A stretch of 64,000 nucleotides of DNA from Halorubrum sodomense (lineage in GTDB: Archaea > Halobacteriota > Halobacteria > Halobacteriales > Haloferacaceae), in contig NZ_FOYN01000002.1 in assembly GCF_900111935.1 (NCBI RefSeq), forward strand, positions 1-64,000, in the 5' to 3' direction. Position 1 is the stretch's first letter, and every line of letters starts with the position of its first letter. Positions 1 to 9,715 of the stretch are shown one piece after another. Made by a program: the position numbers and the translations under genes. The notes below the pieces were generated by a model. The model made no database searches. It was not told where the DNA came from and saw only the letters and a program-made list of their open reading frames with translations.

Positions 1-56
1 GGGGTGTACGCACCGAGGCAACGAGGTGTTAAGCCCACGAGAACTAACAGACCGAG
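1..56 (+). rRNA. 23S ribosomal RNA, 3' end (partial)
   Basis: The first bases match the conserved 3' terminal stretch of haloarchaeal 23S rRNA (TTAAGCCCACGAG followed by ACTAACAGACC). Only the tail is in the window; the gene enters from the left. The exact mature 3' end is uncertain by several bases. The 5S rRNA and tRNA-Cys that follow confirm the rRNA operon context. Confidence 0.8.
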
Positions 57-145
57 CCACATTCATTGGCGCTGACGCGCCACGACTCGCATGAGTTCAG
101 GCGGTACCTGGATCGCACGATATACACGGTTGGTATCGAACCAGA

Positions 146-211
146 CCGACACAGGCGTCCCTCGCTCGAGAGCGCGACGAGAGAGGGTTTCGGTTCGAGT
201 CCGAGAGTCGG
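146..211 (+). ncRNA. tRNA-like processing element in 23S-5S spacer
   Basis: The spacer just before 5S contains CCGAC (146-150) that can pair with GTCGG (207-211), and near its 3' side a T-arm-like stretch GGTTCGAGTCC. It ends immediately before the 5S 5' end. In Haloferax volcanii a tRNA-like element at this position directs tRNase Z cleavage to make the 5S 5' end; the same role is inferred here from position and fold. Confidence 0.5.
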
Positions 212-212
212 C

Positions 213-336
213 ATAAAGGCGGCCAAAGCGGTGGGGGAACACCCGTACCCATTCCGAACACGGAAGTTAAGCCCACCAGCGTATCGTGAAGTACTGGAGT
301 GAGCGATCCTCTGGGAACCACGAGTCGCCGCCTGCC
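213..336 (+). rRNA. 5S ribosomal RNA
   Basis: Typical haloarchaeal 5S: starts near TAAAGGCGGCC, contains CCGTACCCATTCCGAACACGG and AAGTTAAGCCC, and ends with GCCGCCTGCC, which pairs with the GGCGGCC 5' end. About 122 nt. Cotranscribed with 23S upstream; followed by a strong terminator hairpin. Confidence 0.93.
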
Positions 337-364
337 CACTCATACGGGAGTGATCTCCCACCCG

Positions 365-396
365 AGCCCACGGACCGCACGTCCGTGGGCTGTTTT
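365..396 (+). terminator. rRNA operon terminator hairpin
   Basis: Perfect 11-bp stem AGCCCACGGAC / GTCCGTGGGCT (365-375 with 381-391) with a 5-nt loop CGCAC, followed by GTTTT. It lies 29 nt after the 5S end and before tRNA-Cys, so it could end most rRNA transcripts or be a processing site. Confidence 0.75.
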
Positions 397-428
397 CATA
401 CACAGAGCAACCGCACCCGACCGCTAGG

Positions 429-435
429 CTTAAAC
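429..435 (+). promoter_or_regulatory. Candidate BoxA for tRNA-Cys
   Basis: CTTAAAC sits 27-33 nt before the tRNA 5' end, the correct spacing for an archaeal TATA element. It suggests the tRNA has its own promoter despite following the rRNA genes. Confidence 0.4.
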
Positions 436-461
436 GCTCGACAGCGGTAGGTGCGATTGGC

Positions 462-537
462 GCCAAGGTGGCAGAGTCCGGTCAGACGCAGCGGCCTGCA
501 GAGCCGCCCAACGCCGGTTCAAATCCGGCCCTTGGCT
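462..537 (+). tRNA. tRNA-Cys (GCA)
   Basis: Acceptor stem GCCAAGG / CCTTGGC with discriminator T; anticodon stem GCGGC / GCCGC closing loop CTGCAGA, anticodon GCA; T-arm GCCGGTTCAAATCCGGC. No encoded CCA, as usual in haloarchaea. tRNA-Cys after 5S is the standard haloarchaeal rRNA operon order. Confidence 0.95.
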
Positions 538-629
538 TTCAATTTTCTTCGGGACTCGGCAGTCGTGATCGGTCCCGTGAACTGACCCGCTTAGTAACCG
601 TTAAACACTGGGTGACCCATGCGTGAACC

Positions 630-1487
630 ATGCAACGACGCGCTGTGGCCGTGTTCGTCGCGCTGTTCCTCGCCATCGCGGGTGTGGCGGGCGCGCTGAC
701 CGCGACGGCCGATAGTCCGGAGATAGCGCTCGAGAACCCGGAGATCGATGTCTCTCAAGGAGATTCGATCGAAGTTGGGGGAGAGTCGTACACGGTAACC
801 GATATCTCGGAGACGCAGGAAGGCGGCGGCGGGCACGGCGGTGCGGCGACGACGGTGATTTCGGGGACACTCGAACGCGAGTACACCGCCGAGATGTCCG
901 AGACGTGGGCGAACGGGTCGACGGTCGCCGTGGGCGACCGCAACTGGCGCGTCGAGATCCCCGGGGGGAACGCCACCGAGTTCACCCTCGTTGAGGTGCT
1001 CGACCGGCAGGCGATCCTCGAAGCCGACGACGCGGCCGAGAATCAGACGGTGACCCTCGACGACGGCGAGTACGTCGCGGTGACTGACGGTTCCGGTGAG
1101 CGGACGCTGGTGCCCGTCGACGAGTACTTCCGCGAGCCCGAGGAACGCTCGTACGCGACGGGCGAGACGCTCGAATACAACGGACAGACGGTCACCGTCG
1201 ACGAGGTGACGGCCGACGGCGCCGTTCTCGTGTGGCAGGCGACCCAGACGGAGACGATCGACGTCGCTCAGGAGTCGGTCGTGACGCTCGGCGACACGGA
1301 CTACATCGCGCACTTCCCCGACGCGTCGACGCTTCGGATGTCGACGGACATCGAGGCGTACGAGGCGCAAGTCGCCGAGATGGATCGGTTCAACCAGTAC
1401 AACAGCGGTCTTTCACGCGTACTCGTCCTCTCGCTGCTGTCCTCGGTACTGCTCGCGGGGATGGCGTTTATCCCGTCGCGGTACTGA
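630..1487 (+). CDS. Predicted exported, C-terminally membrane-anchored protein
   Basis: 285 residues, no recognised enzyme family. It begins with a hydrophobic signal-like segment (residues 7-26) and ends with one transmembrane helix (about 259-277) plus a short Pro-Ser-Arg-Tyr tail, so most of the protein should face the outside. The middle is acidic and holds several short beta-type motifs of the pattern gly-x-val-asp/thr-val, suggesting a repeated small beta domain. TTAAAC at 601-606 is 24-29 nt upstream of the ATG, consistent with a leaderless transcript. Function unknown. Confidence 0.8.
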   Translation: MQRRAVAVFVALFLAIAGVAGALTATADSPEIALENPEIDVSQGDSIEVGGESYTVTDISETQEGGGGHGGAATTVISGTLEREYTAEMSETWANGSTVAVGDRNWRVEIPGGNATEFTLVEVLDRQAILEADDAAENQTVTLDDGEYVAVTDGSGERTLVPVDEYFREPEERSYATGETLEYNGQTVTVDEVTADGAVLVWQATQTETIDVAQESVVTLGDTDYIAHFPDASTLRMSTDIEAYEAQVAEMDRFNQYNSGLSRVLVLSLLSSVLLAGMAFIPSRY

Positions 1488-1680
1488 TTTCCGGTCGGCC
1501 CGGGTCGTTGTTCGGGTTAATTTCCTGAAATTTCACCGACTGCGACCGCTGGACGAGGACCGGAAGCGCACGATCCGGTGGTTCGTCGGCTGCTGGCGCG
1601 CGGGGCACGGCGACGAAGCGTGCCGAACGCTCGCGCCGATAACATCGGTGTCAGCCGGTCACGGTCCCGTCCCTCTCGAT

Positions 1681-1687
1681 TTTATAC
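1681..1687 (+). promoter_or_regulatory. BoxA for the VOC/hydrolase operon
   Basis: TTTATAC, 24-30 nt before the ATG at 1711. This supports the internal ATG as the true start over in-frame upstream codons, because transcription would begin at or next to it. Confidence 0.65.
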
Positions 1688-1710
1688 GGCTCGGTCGCCT
1701 TCGGATCGGT

Positions 1711-2325
1711 ATGAGCGACGAGAATCGGGCTCCGGTCACGTCGGAGCTTCCGGACGCACCGTTCCACACCAGCGGGACCGACCACATTACGGTTTGGGGG
1801 AGCAACGAGGAGGACACGCTCGCCTTTTACCGCGACCTGCTCGGGATGCCGCTCGTGTTGCGGCAGCCGAACCTCGACGACCCCTCGCAGACGCACCTCT
1901 TCTTCGACACCGGCGACGGCCGGATACTCACGGTGTTCGTGAGCGACGACCGGGCGTCCGCTCGCGGCCAGCGCGTCAACACGGGGGCGGTCCACCACCT
2001 GTGTTTCAGCGTCGAACCCGACGAGTACGAGGAGATCATGGCGGCCCTCGAGGAGGCCGGGAAGGGGTACAACGTGTTCGACCGGGGTATCTTCCACTCG
2101 ATTTACACCCAGGACAACAACGGGCTCGTCATCGAGCTGTCGGCCGACAAGTACGAGATTCCCGACGACCGTAAGGGCGAAGTGCTCGCGACCGCGCAGC
2201 GCCTCCGCGAGGAGGACGGCGCCGACTTCGCCCAGGACCGCCACATGGAGGGGGCCCTCGAGGAGCTCGGACTCCCCGTGAACAAACACGACCTGCCGGA
2301 CGCCGACGCCGGCGTGGGGGTCTGA
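1711..2325 (+). CDS. VOC superfamily (glyoxalase/ring-cleaving dioxygenase-like) protein
   Basis: 204 residues with one vicinal-oxygen-chelate pair of beta-alpha-beta-beta-beta modules. Candidate metal ligands are His in GTDHITVW (about residue 26), His in AVHHLCF and Glu in LVIELSAD. Ring-cleaving relatives such as Bacillus MhqO/MhqE are about 310 residues; this one is shorter and the last 50 residues are charged. Its stop is 1 nt before the start of a MhqD-like hydrolase, an arrangement seen with the hydroquinone/quinone detoxification genes of Firmicutes. Inferred role: opening or detoxifying quinone- or thiol-reactive electrophiles; substrate unknown. Confidence 0.8.
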   Translation: MSDENRAPVTSELPDAPFHTSGTDHITVWGSNEEDTLAFYRDLLGMPLVLRQPNLDDPSQTHLFFDTGDGRILTVFVSDDRASARGQRVNTGAVHHLCFSVEPDEYEEIMAALEEAGKGYNVFDRGIFHSIYTQDNNGLVIELSADKYEIPDDRKGEVLATAQRLREEDGADFAQDRHMEGALEELGLPVNKHDLPDADAGVGV

Positions 2326-2326
2326 G

Positions 2327-3043
2327 ATGGCCGACCGCTCTCCGGGACCGCACGCGGGGGACGACCCCCACGGCGACGAACCGCTGGTCACGGCCGGAAC
2401 GTCGCTCGACGACGCGGACGCGGCGCTCGTGCTCGTCCACGGCCGCGGCGCGACCGCTCGCAGCGTCGTCGACCTGGGCGAGCAGTTGGTCGGCGACCGT
2501 GAGGTCGGGATCCTCGCACCCGCGGCGGCCGGCAACACCTGGTACCCGAACTCTTTCCTCGCCCCGGTCGCGGACAACGAGCCCGGTCGGAGCTCCGGGC
2601 TCCGGGCGGTCGGATCGGCGGTCGATCGCGCGGTCGACGCCGGGATCGCCCGCGACGGCGTCCTCGTCGGCGGCTTCTCGCAGGGTGCGTGTCTCGCGAG
2701 CGAGTTCGTCGCCCGCAACCCGACCCGCTACGGCGGGCTCGCCGTCTTCAGCGGCGGCCTGATCGGTGAGACGGTCGACGTCGACGACTACCTCGCGGGC
2801 GCGGTCGAATCCGGCGAGGGCGGGCCGGCGGACGGCGACGAGGGCCCGCTCGCCGGCACGTCCGCGTTCGTCGGCTGTAGCGACGTCGACCCGCACATTC
2901 CCGAGGAGCGAGTCCACGAGACGACAGCGGTGTTGGAGGCGCTCGGCGCCGACGTGGACGAGCGGATCTACGAGGGGATGGGCCACGGGATCAACGAAGA
3001 CGAGGTCGCGGCGGTGTCGGAGCTGGTCGCGTCGCTGTCGTAG
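2327..3043 (+). CDS. Alpha/beta hydrolase, phospholipase/carboxylesterase family (MhqD-like)
   Basis: 238 residues, cytoplasmic. The oxyanion motif HGRG is near residue 32, the nucleophile lies in GFSQG (about 118), the acid in SDVDPHIP (about 186) and the catalytic His in GMGHGI near the C-terminus, a complete triad. The start codon follows the VOC gene's stop by one base, so translation is coupled. In bacteria MhqD-type esterases act with ring-cleaving dioxygenases in quinone resistance; the pair here suggests the same partnership but the substrate is not shown by the sequence. Confidence 0.85.
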   Translation: MADRSPGPHAGDDPHGDEPLVTAGTSLDDADAALVLVHGRGATARSVVDLGEQLVGDREVGILAPAAAGNTWYPNSFLAPVADNEPGRSSGLRAVGSAVDRAVDAGIARDGVLVGGFSQGACLASEFVARNPTRYGGLAVFSGGLIGETVDVDDYLAGAVESGEGGPADGDEGPLAGTSAFVGCSDVDPHIPEERVHETTAVLEALGADVDERIYEGMGHGINEDEVAAVSELVASLS

Positions 3044-3083
3044 GCTCTCCTTCCGCGGTTCGGCTGTCCGCCCACCGAGGCCG

Positions 3084-3797
3084 TCACGGCGCTACGGCGA
3101 TCGACAGGCCCAGCGCCGCCAGCGCCCCGACGAACAGCGCACCCCCGAGCGCCGTCAGCGCGGCCGAGATGCCCCCCGTCACCGTCGCGAGCGACGCCGG
3201 GAGGCCGACGGCGAGGACGAAAAGCGTCACCGCGACGATCCCCGTCGCCATCGGGTCGACGCGCCGGACACGAGACCGGAGCCCTGAGACGGTCTCTCGC
3301 CGGGCGGCGCCGCGAGCGGTGTCGCCGTCGCTTCGGCCTCGCTCCGTGCGGGTACTGCCCGCGTCCGCACCGTTGCCCTCGACCGGTCCCGGCCGTCGAC
3401 CGGTGACGATCCGCCAGCGGCCGTTCTCGCTGCGCGCGCGGGCGAACTCCCCGGCGACGAGGTCGGCAGCGGCCGGGGGATAGCCGAGCCCGCGGACCAG
3501 CGCGAGGAAGTCGCTCTCGTCGTATCGCCCCGCGGTCGGCCACCGGTACCGGTCGTGTCGCCGCTCGCCGGTCGGGAGGGCGTACGCGACCAGGACGACG
3601 TCGCCGTCGCGTTCCCAGTCGATCAGCTGAACCCGGACGGTGCCGTCCCCGACGGCGTGCCGGTCTAACAGGTACAGCTCCGTCGCGTCGTCGAGGGCCG
3701 CGGGGTCGCGGTCCGCGAAGGCGAGCGGCGTCCCTTCCGGGAGCGTCTCCGCGCGTTCGGTCTCGCGCTCGCCTCCCTCCGTCTCCGGAGCGTCCAT
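3084..3797 (-). CDS. Conserved membrane protein with N-terminal soluble domain
   Basis: 237 residues. Residues 1-130 form a soluble domain with Trp/Arg-rich strands; about 130-180 is a low-complexity charged linker; two transmembrane helices (about 183-204 and 208-234) close the protein. No family recognised. It converges on the hydrolase gene (40 bp apart) and is separated by 78 bp from the end of the SpoVR gene, so it may be read as the last member of that minus-strand unit or independently. Confidence 0.75.
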   Translation of the reverse strand: MDAPETEGGERETERAETLPEGTPLAFADRDPAALDDATELYLLDRHAVGDGTVRVQLIDWERDGDVVLVAYALPTGERRHDRYRWPTAGRYDESDFLALVRGLGYPPAAADLVAGEFARARSENGRWRIVTGRRPGPVEGNGADAGSTRTERGRSDGDTARGAARRETVSGLRSRVRRVDPMATGIVAVTLFVLAVGLPASLATVTGGISAALTALGGALFVGALAALGLSIAVAP

Positions 3798-3875
3798 GCC
3801 CGAGGTTGTCGCTCCACGGCTATAAGTGTCGGTCCGGACCGCCGAGGCGGCCGAATCCGTCGGCGGTTTCGCGCC

Positions 3876-5948
3876 TCACGCCAGCCAGTCGTCGGGCTTG
3901 GTGTCGTAGTCGACCTCGTCGGCGGCGATGCGCTCTTCGATCGCCTCGTTGAGGTCGTGTTCGGTCACCTCGCCGCCGTCGTACTGGAACCGCACGCCGA
4001 CCTCGGTGCCCTCGGGCTCCTCGCCGCGGCGCTTCGCGCGCCGGACGGCTCCGTCGTCGTACTCGACGCGAATCGTCGCCAGGTTCACCGGCCGGCCCCA
4101 CAGCTCGAAGACGCGCTTCAGCGTCGCCGTTGCGCGCTCTTCGTCGAGCGCGACCCCGTTGTACCGGTGGCCTAAGAGCAGCTCGCCCCGGTTCCGGAAG
4201 TTCCCGTCCAGCACGACGATCGTCGGCTTCCCGAAGTTCGTGAACCGGAGGAGCAGCTTCTTCCGCACGTCGTCGGCGTCGACGCTGGCGACGCGGTGCT
4301 CCTCGGCGGCTCGGCTGTACTCGTAGGTGAAGTAGTTCCCCTCCCGGACGAACTCGTCGGTGAGGAACGCGTCGACGAACGTCACGTCGTTGTGGCTCTC
4401 GCGCACCTCGAACATGCGCTCCCAGCCGGCCGCGCGGTCGACGTCGTCGATCGCCGCCGCGACCGTCTCGTACCGGTCGACGTCGAACAGGTACCGCGCC
4501 TGCTCTTCGAGCGCCTCCCGGGAGACGTTCCGGAGCGCGCCGCGGTGCTCCGGCCGCGAGAGGACGTAGTGGCGTTCGGCGAGCCCCTCGCGCGTGAGCA
4601 GCTTCCACGGGTACCGCTCGACGTCGATCTCGTCCCCACCGTCGCTCGGGGCGTCGCCGCCGGACTCGTTCCGGACGGACAGCGCCCGGTCAACCGCCTC
4701 GGCGTCGACGCGCGGATCGCCCGCGGCGGCGAGGTCGGCGAGCTCGTCGAGCGTCGCCGGCCCGGCGCCCGCGATCGCCGGGTCCGGTTCGAGCAGGTCC
4801 GCGACCTCGTCGAGGTCGACCCGCGAGTGGAAGTTCTCCGGCGTCACCCCCTCGACGCGGAGCAGCTTGTCGAGCACCTCCCGGCGCGCCGCCCGCAGCT
4901 CCACGTGCGTCCACAGCTCGAAGCCGAGCTTGTAGGGGTTGAGTCCGGACGAGCCGAGCACCCGCGACATGTGGTCGGCGTACGTGAGGAATTCGTCGGG
5001 GCCGGCGAACCCCTCGCCGCCCATCATGATCGACTCCCAGTAGGTCGCCCACCCCTCGTTCATCACCTTCGTCTGCTTCTGCCCGGCGAAGTAGTACGCC
5101 TCCTCGCGGATCGCGTCGATGACGGTCGTCTCCCACGGCTCGCGGTCGACCGCCTTCCCGCTCTCCGGGTCGTACCGCTTCCCGTGATCGCGTAGGAACG
5201 CGAGCACGTCCGGGCGCGGTTCCTCCGGCTCAATCCCCTCGCCCCTCGATTCGAGCCACTTGTCGTCGAACACGTCGCGGCGCACCTCCTCGGAGAGGTC
5301 GAGGTCGTCGATCCGCGCTTCGATCGCCGCGAGCGGGTCCTCGTCGCCGTCGCTCACGTCCGCGGCGACCCCCGGCTCCTCGACCGACCGGGCGGCGTCG
5401 ACCGGGCTGTGCTGGTCGATCGTGTCCTCTAACGCGGTCACGGCGTCGATCAGGCGCTCCACCTCGTCGCGATCGACCTCGGCCCGCCTCGCGATCGCCG
5501 CGATCCGGTCGGCGTTGCGCTCCAGTCGCGCCGCCGCGTTCGGGCCGTCCTCCCCGCGGTCGGCGTACAGCCCGAACCACTCGTTGTTCGCGAAGAAGTC
5601 CGCGTGCGCCTCGACGTGAGTGATGACGGCCTTCTGGTCGGCGGCCGAGTTCGACTCCTGGAGGAACGCGTGCGCCGGGTCGTCGTTGTTGACGATCTCG
5701 AACGCCTTCCCGAGCCCGTGGCGGTCCAACTTCGACTGCCGCTCGTAGTTCATCCCCCACCGCCAGTGCGGGTAGCGCCGCTGGAACCCGCCGTAGGCGA
5801 TCAGCTCGTTCATCTGGTCGTGGTCGACCACCCAGTACCGCACGGGGTACGGCTCCAGCCCGAGCCGCTCCGCGAGCTCGCGGGCCTCGCGGGCCGGCTC
5901 GTCGAGCGCCTCCGCCTCGCGTTTCGCCTCGATCCGGTCGTCCCTCAT
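3876..5948 (-). CDS. SpoVR family protein
   Basis: 690 residues, soluble. The N-terminal two thirds carry SpoVR hallmarks: [46 protein letters not shown] and YKLGFELW. The C-terminal region contains [11 protein letters not shown]. Bacterial members are about 500 residues; the extra length is acidic insertions near residues 180-235 and 395-455. The ATG overlaps the DUF444 stop (ATGA). A much longer same-frame reading upstream was rejected because it overprints DUF444. Biochemical function of the family is unknown; it is consistently linked to PrkA and DUF444 in stress responses. Confidence 0.92.
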   Translation of the reverse strand: MRDDRIEAKREAEALDEPAREARELAERLGLEPYPVRYWVVDHDQMNELIAYGGFQRRYPHWRWGMNYERQSKLDRHGLGKAFEIVNNDDPAHAFLQESNSAADQKAVITHVEAHADFFANNEWFGLYADRGEDGPNAAARLERNADRIAAIARRAEVDRDEVERLIDAVTALEDTIDQHSPVDAARSVEEPGVAADVSDGDEDPLAAIEARIDDLDLSEEVRRDVFDDKWLESRGEGIEPEEPRPDVLAFLRDHGKRYDPESGKAVDREPWETTVIDAIREEAYYFAGQKQTKVMNEGWATYWESIMMGGEGFAGPDEFLTYADHMSRVLGSSGLNPYKLGFELWTHVELRAARREVLDKLLRVEGVTPENFHSRVDLDEVADLLEPDPAIAGAGPATLDELADLAAAGDPRVDAEAVDRALSVRNESGGDAPSDGGDEIDVERYPWKLLTREGLAERHYVLSRPEHRGALRNVSREALEEQARYLFDVDRYETVAAAIDDVDRAAGWERMFEVRESHNDVTFVDAFLTDEFVREGNYFTYEYSRAAEEHRVASVDADDVRKKLLLRFTNFGKPTIVVLDGNFRNRGELLLGHRYNGVALDEERATATLKRVFELWGRPVNLATIRVEYDDGAVRRAKRRGEEPEGTEVGVRFQYDGGEVTEHDLNEAIEERIAADEVDYDTKPDDWLA

Positions 5949-7321
5949 CGGCTCCCACCTCCGTCGGTCCGGCGGGCGGCCCCGCCGGCGTCCGCCCCCT
6001 CGGCCGACTCGGTACTGAGTATCTCGTAGATGGCGTCCGTGACGTCGTCCGGCTCGGTGACGCGCGCGACCGCCACGTCGTCGGCGTCGCCGAACGCCTC
6101 CTCGACCTCGTCGGCGTGGCGGGCGTTCGCCGCGCCGTCGCCGGGCTGGGTCTCGACGTACGCCTGGAGGTTGGCGTCGATAGACTCCATCGTCGGGATC
6201 ACGTTGTTCGTCGTGTCGCTGCCGGCGTTCTCGGAGTCGCCCGCGGCGAACACGTACCGGTTCCACTCCGAGTACGGGTACTCCTCGAGGATCTCCTCGG
6301 CGAGGTCGTACGCGCTGGAGATACGGGTGCCCCCGCCCGACTGGACCCCGAAGAACTCCTCGCGGTCGACCTCCCACGCCTCCGCGTCGTGGACGACGTA
6401 CCGGAACTCGGCGGCGTCGTACTTCCCGGTCAGGTACCAGTCCATCGGGGTGAACACGCGCTCGACGAGCTCGCGTTTCGTCTCGCGCATCGAGCCGGAG
6501 GCGTCGCGGACGTTGATCACGACGACGTTGCGCTCGCGCTTCTCGATCACCTCCGGGTGGCGGAACCGCTCGTCCTCCCGGCGGAACGGGACGCTCTCGA
6601 GCCCCTCCCGGCGGATACGGTGGGTGACGGGCTCGCGGTCGAGTTCGGCGTCGAGCGCGTCGAAGCTCTCCCAGCGGTCGAGCGCCGCGACCGGCTCGCC
6701 CCGCTCGTCTTCGAGGGTCGCGGCCGCGTCGGCGATCCACGCCCGCGAGACGGGGATCCCCTTCCCGCGCGCCCACGCGAAGACGTCGTCGACGTCGGCG
6801 CCGTCGACGAACAGCCCCTCCCGGACGTACGCCTCGTCGAAGTCGGTCGCGAGGTGGCGCTTCAGCCCGCGCTTGAAGAACTCGTCGACGTCGAGGGTGC
6901 CCCGCGGCCCCGCGCGGGCGGTGTCGGTGAAGTCGCCCTCCACCTCCTCGACGACCCGCTTGCCCTTCGGTTCGAGGTCGAGCCCGAGCGCCTCGTCGAG
7001 CTCGCGGGCGAACTCCTCGGGGTCCATCTCGTAGTACTCGTGGTCGCCGCCCTCCTCGCCCGGGTCGCCCGCTTCGTCGCCGTCGTCCGGTTCGGGCTCG
7101 ACCGGCTGACCGGGCTGCGGCTGCCCGTCGCCGCCCTGCCCCACCCCGCCGGCGGCGCGCTGGTCGTACTCGAACGCGGGGAGGTCGACGACCTTGATCG
7201 GGATCCGGATCCGCTCGGCGTCGGAGCCGCCGAGGTCGCCGCGGCTGATGAACTCCGCGAGGTCCTCGCGGCGGCTCTCGCCCACCTCGCGGAACCGCTC
7301 GCGGTCCTCGGTCAGTCCCAC
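5945..7321 (-). CDS. DUF444 (YeaH/YhbH) family protein, VWA-like
   Basis: 458 residues. The C-terminal half is a von Willebrand A-like domain with a MIDAS motif DASGSM (273-278) and downstream [15 protein letters not shown]; the N-terminal 100 residues hold an acidic Gly/Pro-rich linker. The start lies 10 bp inside the upstream kinase gene and the stop overlaps the SpoVR start, so all three are translationally coupled. YeaH partners the PrkA-type kinase YeaG in enterobacteria; inferred here to act as the metal-dependent interaction partner of the two kinases. Confidence 0.92.
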   Translation of the reverse strand: MGLTEDRERFREVGESRREDLAEFISRGDLGGSDAERIRIPIKVVDLPAFEYDQRAAGGVGQGGDGQPQPGQPVEPEPDDGDEAGDPGEEGGDHEYYEMDPEEFARELDEALGLDLEPKGKRVVEEVEGDFTDTARAGPRGTLDVDEFFKRGLKRHLATDFDEAYVREGLFVDGADVDDVFAWARGKGIPVSRAWIADAAATLEDERGEPVAALDRWESFDALDAELDREPVTHRIRREGLESVPFRREDERFRHPEVIEKRERNVVVINVRDASGSMRETKRELVERVFTPMDWYLTGKYDAAEFRYVVHDAEAWEVDREEFFGVQSGGGTRISSAYDLAEEILEEYPYSEWNRYVFAAGDSENAGSDTTNNVIPTMESIDANLQAYVETQPGDGAANARHADEVEEAFGDADDVAVARVTEPDDVTDAIYEILSTESAEGADAGGAARRTDGGGSR

Positions 7322-9714
7322 GGGTCACCACCCCCGTTCCGGTCGGCGCCGCCGTTCGGTCCCTCGTCGCCGGCGCGGCCGGCGTCGACGTCGGGCCACT
7401 CCTCGCGTACGTCCTCCATCACGGCGCGGCTCGTCAGCTCCGCGGACGCGCGGCTGTACCCGCGCTCGCACAGGCGGGCTATCGTCTCCGCCTTCACCCG
7501 TTCCGTCTCGGTGTCGGCTGGCGGGTCGGGCCACGCGGCGGGGTCGAGGTCGGGGAACCGGCGCTTCACGTCGGCGAGGTCGTTCGCGTCGATCACCGCC
7601 TCCAGCTCGGGCACCTCCCCGAGGTCGACCTCGTCGACGCTGAACTCCTCGCCGCGGTTGCGCCACGCGTACCGCGTGAGCCCGCGGATCACCCGCTCGC
7701 GCCGGAAGCGCTCGACGTCGCGGGTCGGGTCGGTCCCGCGGTAGTCGCGCTCGTCGAACCGCCCGAGCGTCTCCGTCTCGAACACCTTCATCGCGAGCGG
7801 GTCCGGCGCCTCGTCTTCGCGGTCGCGCTCAGTCGGGTCGTCCTCGTCCCACGCGTACACGTGCTCGACGTACTCCGCGACCGTCTCCGTCGGGACGGTC
7901 TCCTCGGCCAGCACCGCGTCGATCACGTCCTCGCGCTGCCGCTCGCGGATCCGCTCCGCGACCGGTCCGCGCCGCCCCTCGAACTCCGCGGCCTCGGCCC
8001 GCGAGAAGAGGGGCGCGTCGGCCAGCCCGTCCGCCATCGCGTCGAGCACGTCGGTCGGGGTGACGACGCGCTCGACGGGGAGGTCGGGGTGGCTCCGGTC
8101 GGCGGTCGTCGCGAGCAGGTCGGCGACCGCGTCGCGGGCGTAGGTGACCGGGATCCCGTTGCGTCCGTCCCCCGCGGCGAGGTCGACGTCGTCGACGGTC
8201 ACCGCGTCGTCGCCGCGCCGGACCTCGCCGGTCTCGTACAGCTCCGCGGTCTCGACCAGGTCGAGGTCGCCGGGGAGGTCGTCCCCGTCGAGCCGCGTGA
8301 CGACCGCGTACAGCGCCGCGGCCCCGACCGCGTGCGGCGCGAGCTCGCGCTCGACGAGGCTCCCGTCGGACTCCCGGACCTCGATCGACAGCGGCGCGGC
8401 GCCCGGGCCCCGGGCGTCGTCGTCCGCGTCGCTCCCGCGGTCGCCGCCGGCTCCGTCGGCGTCCTCCTCGACCGCGGTGGCCCCGGCGATCTCCCGGCGG
8501 AGCAGCCGCGCCTCCAACCGGCGGTTCGTGAGGTAGCGGAACTCGTGTTTCGAGAGCCGGCGCTTCAGCGCCTTCAGCGGGTCGGCGTCGCCGCGCTCGG
8601 CGTGCCGGTCTAGCTCCGCGTCGAGGTCGGGGTTCGAGATGACGATCAGCTGGGTGTCCACGTCCATCCCGATCCCCTTGTCGAGCTTCACGCGCCGCTC
8701 GTCGGGGACGTTGAGCAGCCGCCGGAGCAGGTCGGCGTGTTGGCTCGCGTCCTCGACGACGGTGGCGACGCCGTTCCCCTGCGAGAGCACGCCGTCGTAG
8801 CTGAACGCCTGCGGGTTCTTCCGGCCGCGCGAGTCGAGCTCGCGGAGCATGCCGCCCATCCACGAGCCGACGAGCCGCTCCTTCGGCGTCCCGTCGTCCT
8901 CGGCGTGGAGGACGCCGATCCCCTGGCCGACGTCGACCACGTAACTCGTCACCCGGAGGTGGTCCCGGTCGGTGATCGCCGAGAAGAGGTCGCGGCGCCC
9001 GCGCTCGCGGTAGGCCGACTCCAGGTGGTCGTACGCCTCGCGGCTGAACGGGTCGAGCTCCACGTCGGCGGCGATCGGGTACGCGTCGCCGTCGACCGCG
9101 TCGGCGATCGACTCCCGGACCGCCTCGGGGAACACCGACAGCGGATGCGACTGGACCGGGCTGCGGTACCACTCTCCGGCGTCCCCGCCGTCGCCGTACG
9201 AGAGCGACGCCGGCGCGGCGCCGCCCCCGCCGACGCCGCCCCCGGCGCCCGCGACGTTCCACTCGACGGTGTACCGCCGGCCGGCGTCGGTCTTCGAGAA
9301 CGCCCGGAGGCCGTTGACCAGGCACCGCTTGAACTCCGACTTCCCGGTCGCGGTCGGCCCGTCGATCCACACTATCGTCTCGTCGCCGCCCCGCCCGGTC
9401 GCGGCCGCGCGCAGGTCGTCGACGAACGCGTTGAGCGCGCGGGTGTTGCCGAGGACGGCGTGTTCGCCGTCGTTCGCCGGGTCGTCGAAGAAGCGGTACC
9501 GGTCGAGCGTCTCGCCCCGCTCGCGGACCTCGCGGGTCCCGAACGACTCGACGGCGGCGAGGACGTACCCCGCGCCGGAGGCGGCCGCGGTCGGGTGCTC
9601 TAACACGCGATCGACGTAGGCGGCGAGGCTCATCGGCGGGTCGTACGCCCCCCTGAGCGCCTCGTCGGCCGCGTCGAGGAACCCCTCACCGTCGGATCGG
9701 GTGCGGTCGTTCAT
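7312..9714 (-). CDS. PrkA-type serine protein kinase, second paralogue
   Basis: 800 residues. N-terminal PrkA AAA domain with Walker A GPTATGKS (119-126), then a PrkA kinase C-terminal region. Longer than the usual about 640-690 residues, with acidic inserts near residues 415-450 ([17 protein letters not shown]) and a longer C-terminal tail ending in Gly/Asn/Asp repeats. The start codon is 1 nt beyond the stop of the first PrkA gene. It is only distantly similar to that neighbour, so the two likely have different substrates or form a hetero-complex. Confidence 0.9.
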   Translation of the reverse strand: MNDRTRSDGEGFLDAADEALRGAYDPPMSLAAYVDRVLEHPTAAASGAGYVLAAVESFGTREVRERGETLDRYRFFDDPANDGEHAVLGNTRALNAFVDDLRAAATGRGGDETIVWIDGPTATGKSEFKRCLVNGLRAFSKTDAGRRYTVEWNVAGAGGGVGGGGAAPASLSYGDGGDAGEWYRSPVQSHPLSVFPEAVRESIADAVDGDAYPIAADVELDPFSREAYDHLESAYRERGRRDLFSAITDRDHLRVTSYVVDVGQGIGVLHAEDDGTPKERLVGSWMGGMLRELDSRGRKNPQAFSYDGVLSQGNGVATVVEDASQHADLLRRLLNVPDERRVKLDKGIGMDVDTQLIVISNPDLDAELDRHAERGDADPLKALKRRLSKHEFRYLTNRRLEARLLRREIAGATAVEEDADGAGGDRGSDADDDARGPGAAPLSIEVRESDGSLVERELAPHAVGAAALYAVVTRLDGDDLPGDLDLVETAELYETGEVRRGDDAVTVDDVDLAAGDGRNGIPVTYARDAVADLLATTADRSHPDLPVERVVTPTDVLDAMADGLADAPLFSRAEAAEFEGRRGPVAERIRERQREDVIDAVLAEETVPTETVAEYVEHVYAWDEDDPTERDREDEAPDPLAMKVFETETLGRFDERDYRGTDPTRDVERFRRERVIRGLTRYAWRNRGEEFSVDEVDLGEVPELEAVIDANDLADVKRRFPDLDPAAWPDPPADTETERVKAETIARLCERGYSRASAELTSRAVMEDVREEWPDVDAGRAGDEGPNGGADRNGGGDPWD

Positions 9715-9715
9715 C

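Noticed and set aside
4296-5195. Long antisense frames opposite SpoVR, kinases, helicase and dpp genes
   Set aside because: High-GC shadow frames rich in Arg, Val, Asp and Pro with no domain content; the opposite strand gene is well supported in each case.
3876-7331. A single 1151-codon minus-strand frame spanning DUF444 and SpoVR
   Set aside because: Its first 460 codons overprint the DUF444 gene in another frame and give Arg/Gly/Pro-rich nonsense; only the last 690 codons (SpoVR) are real.
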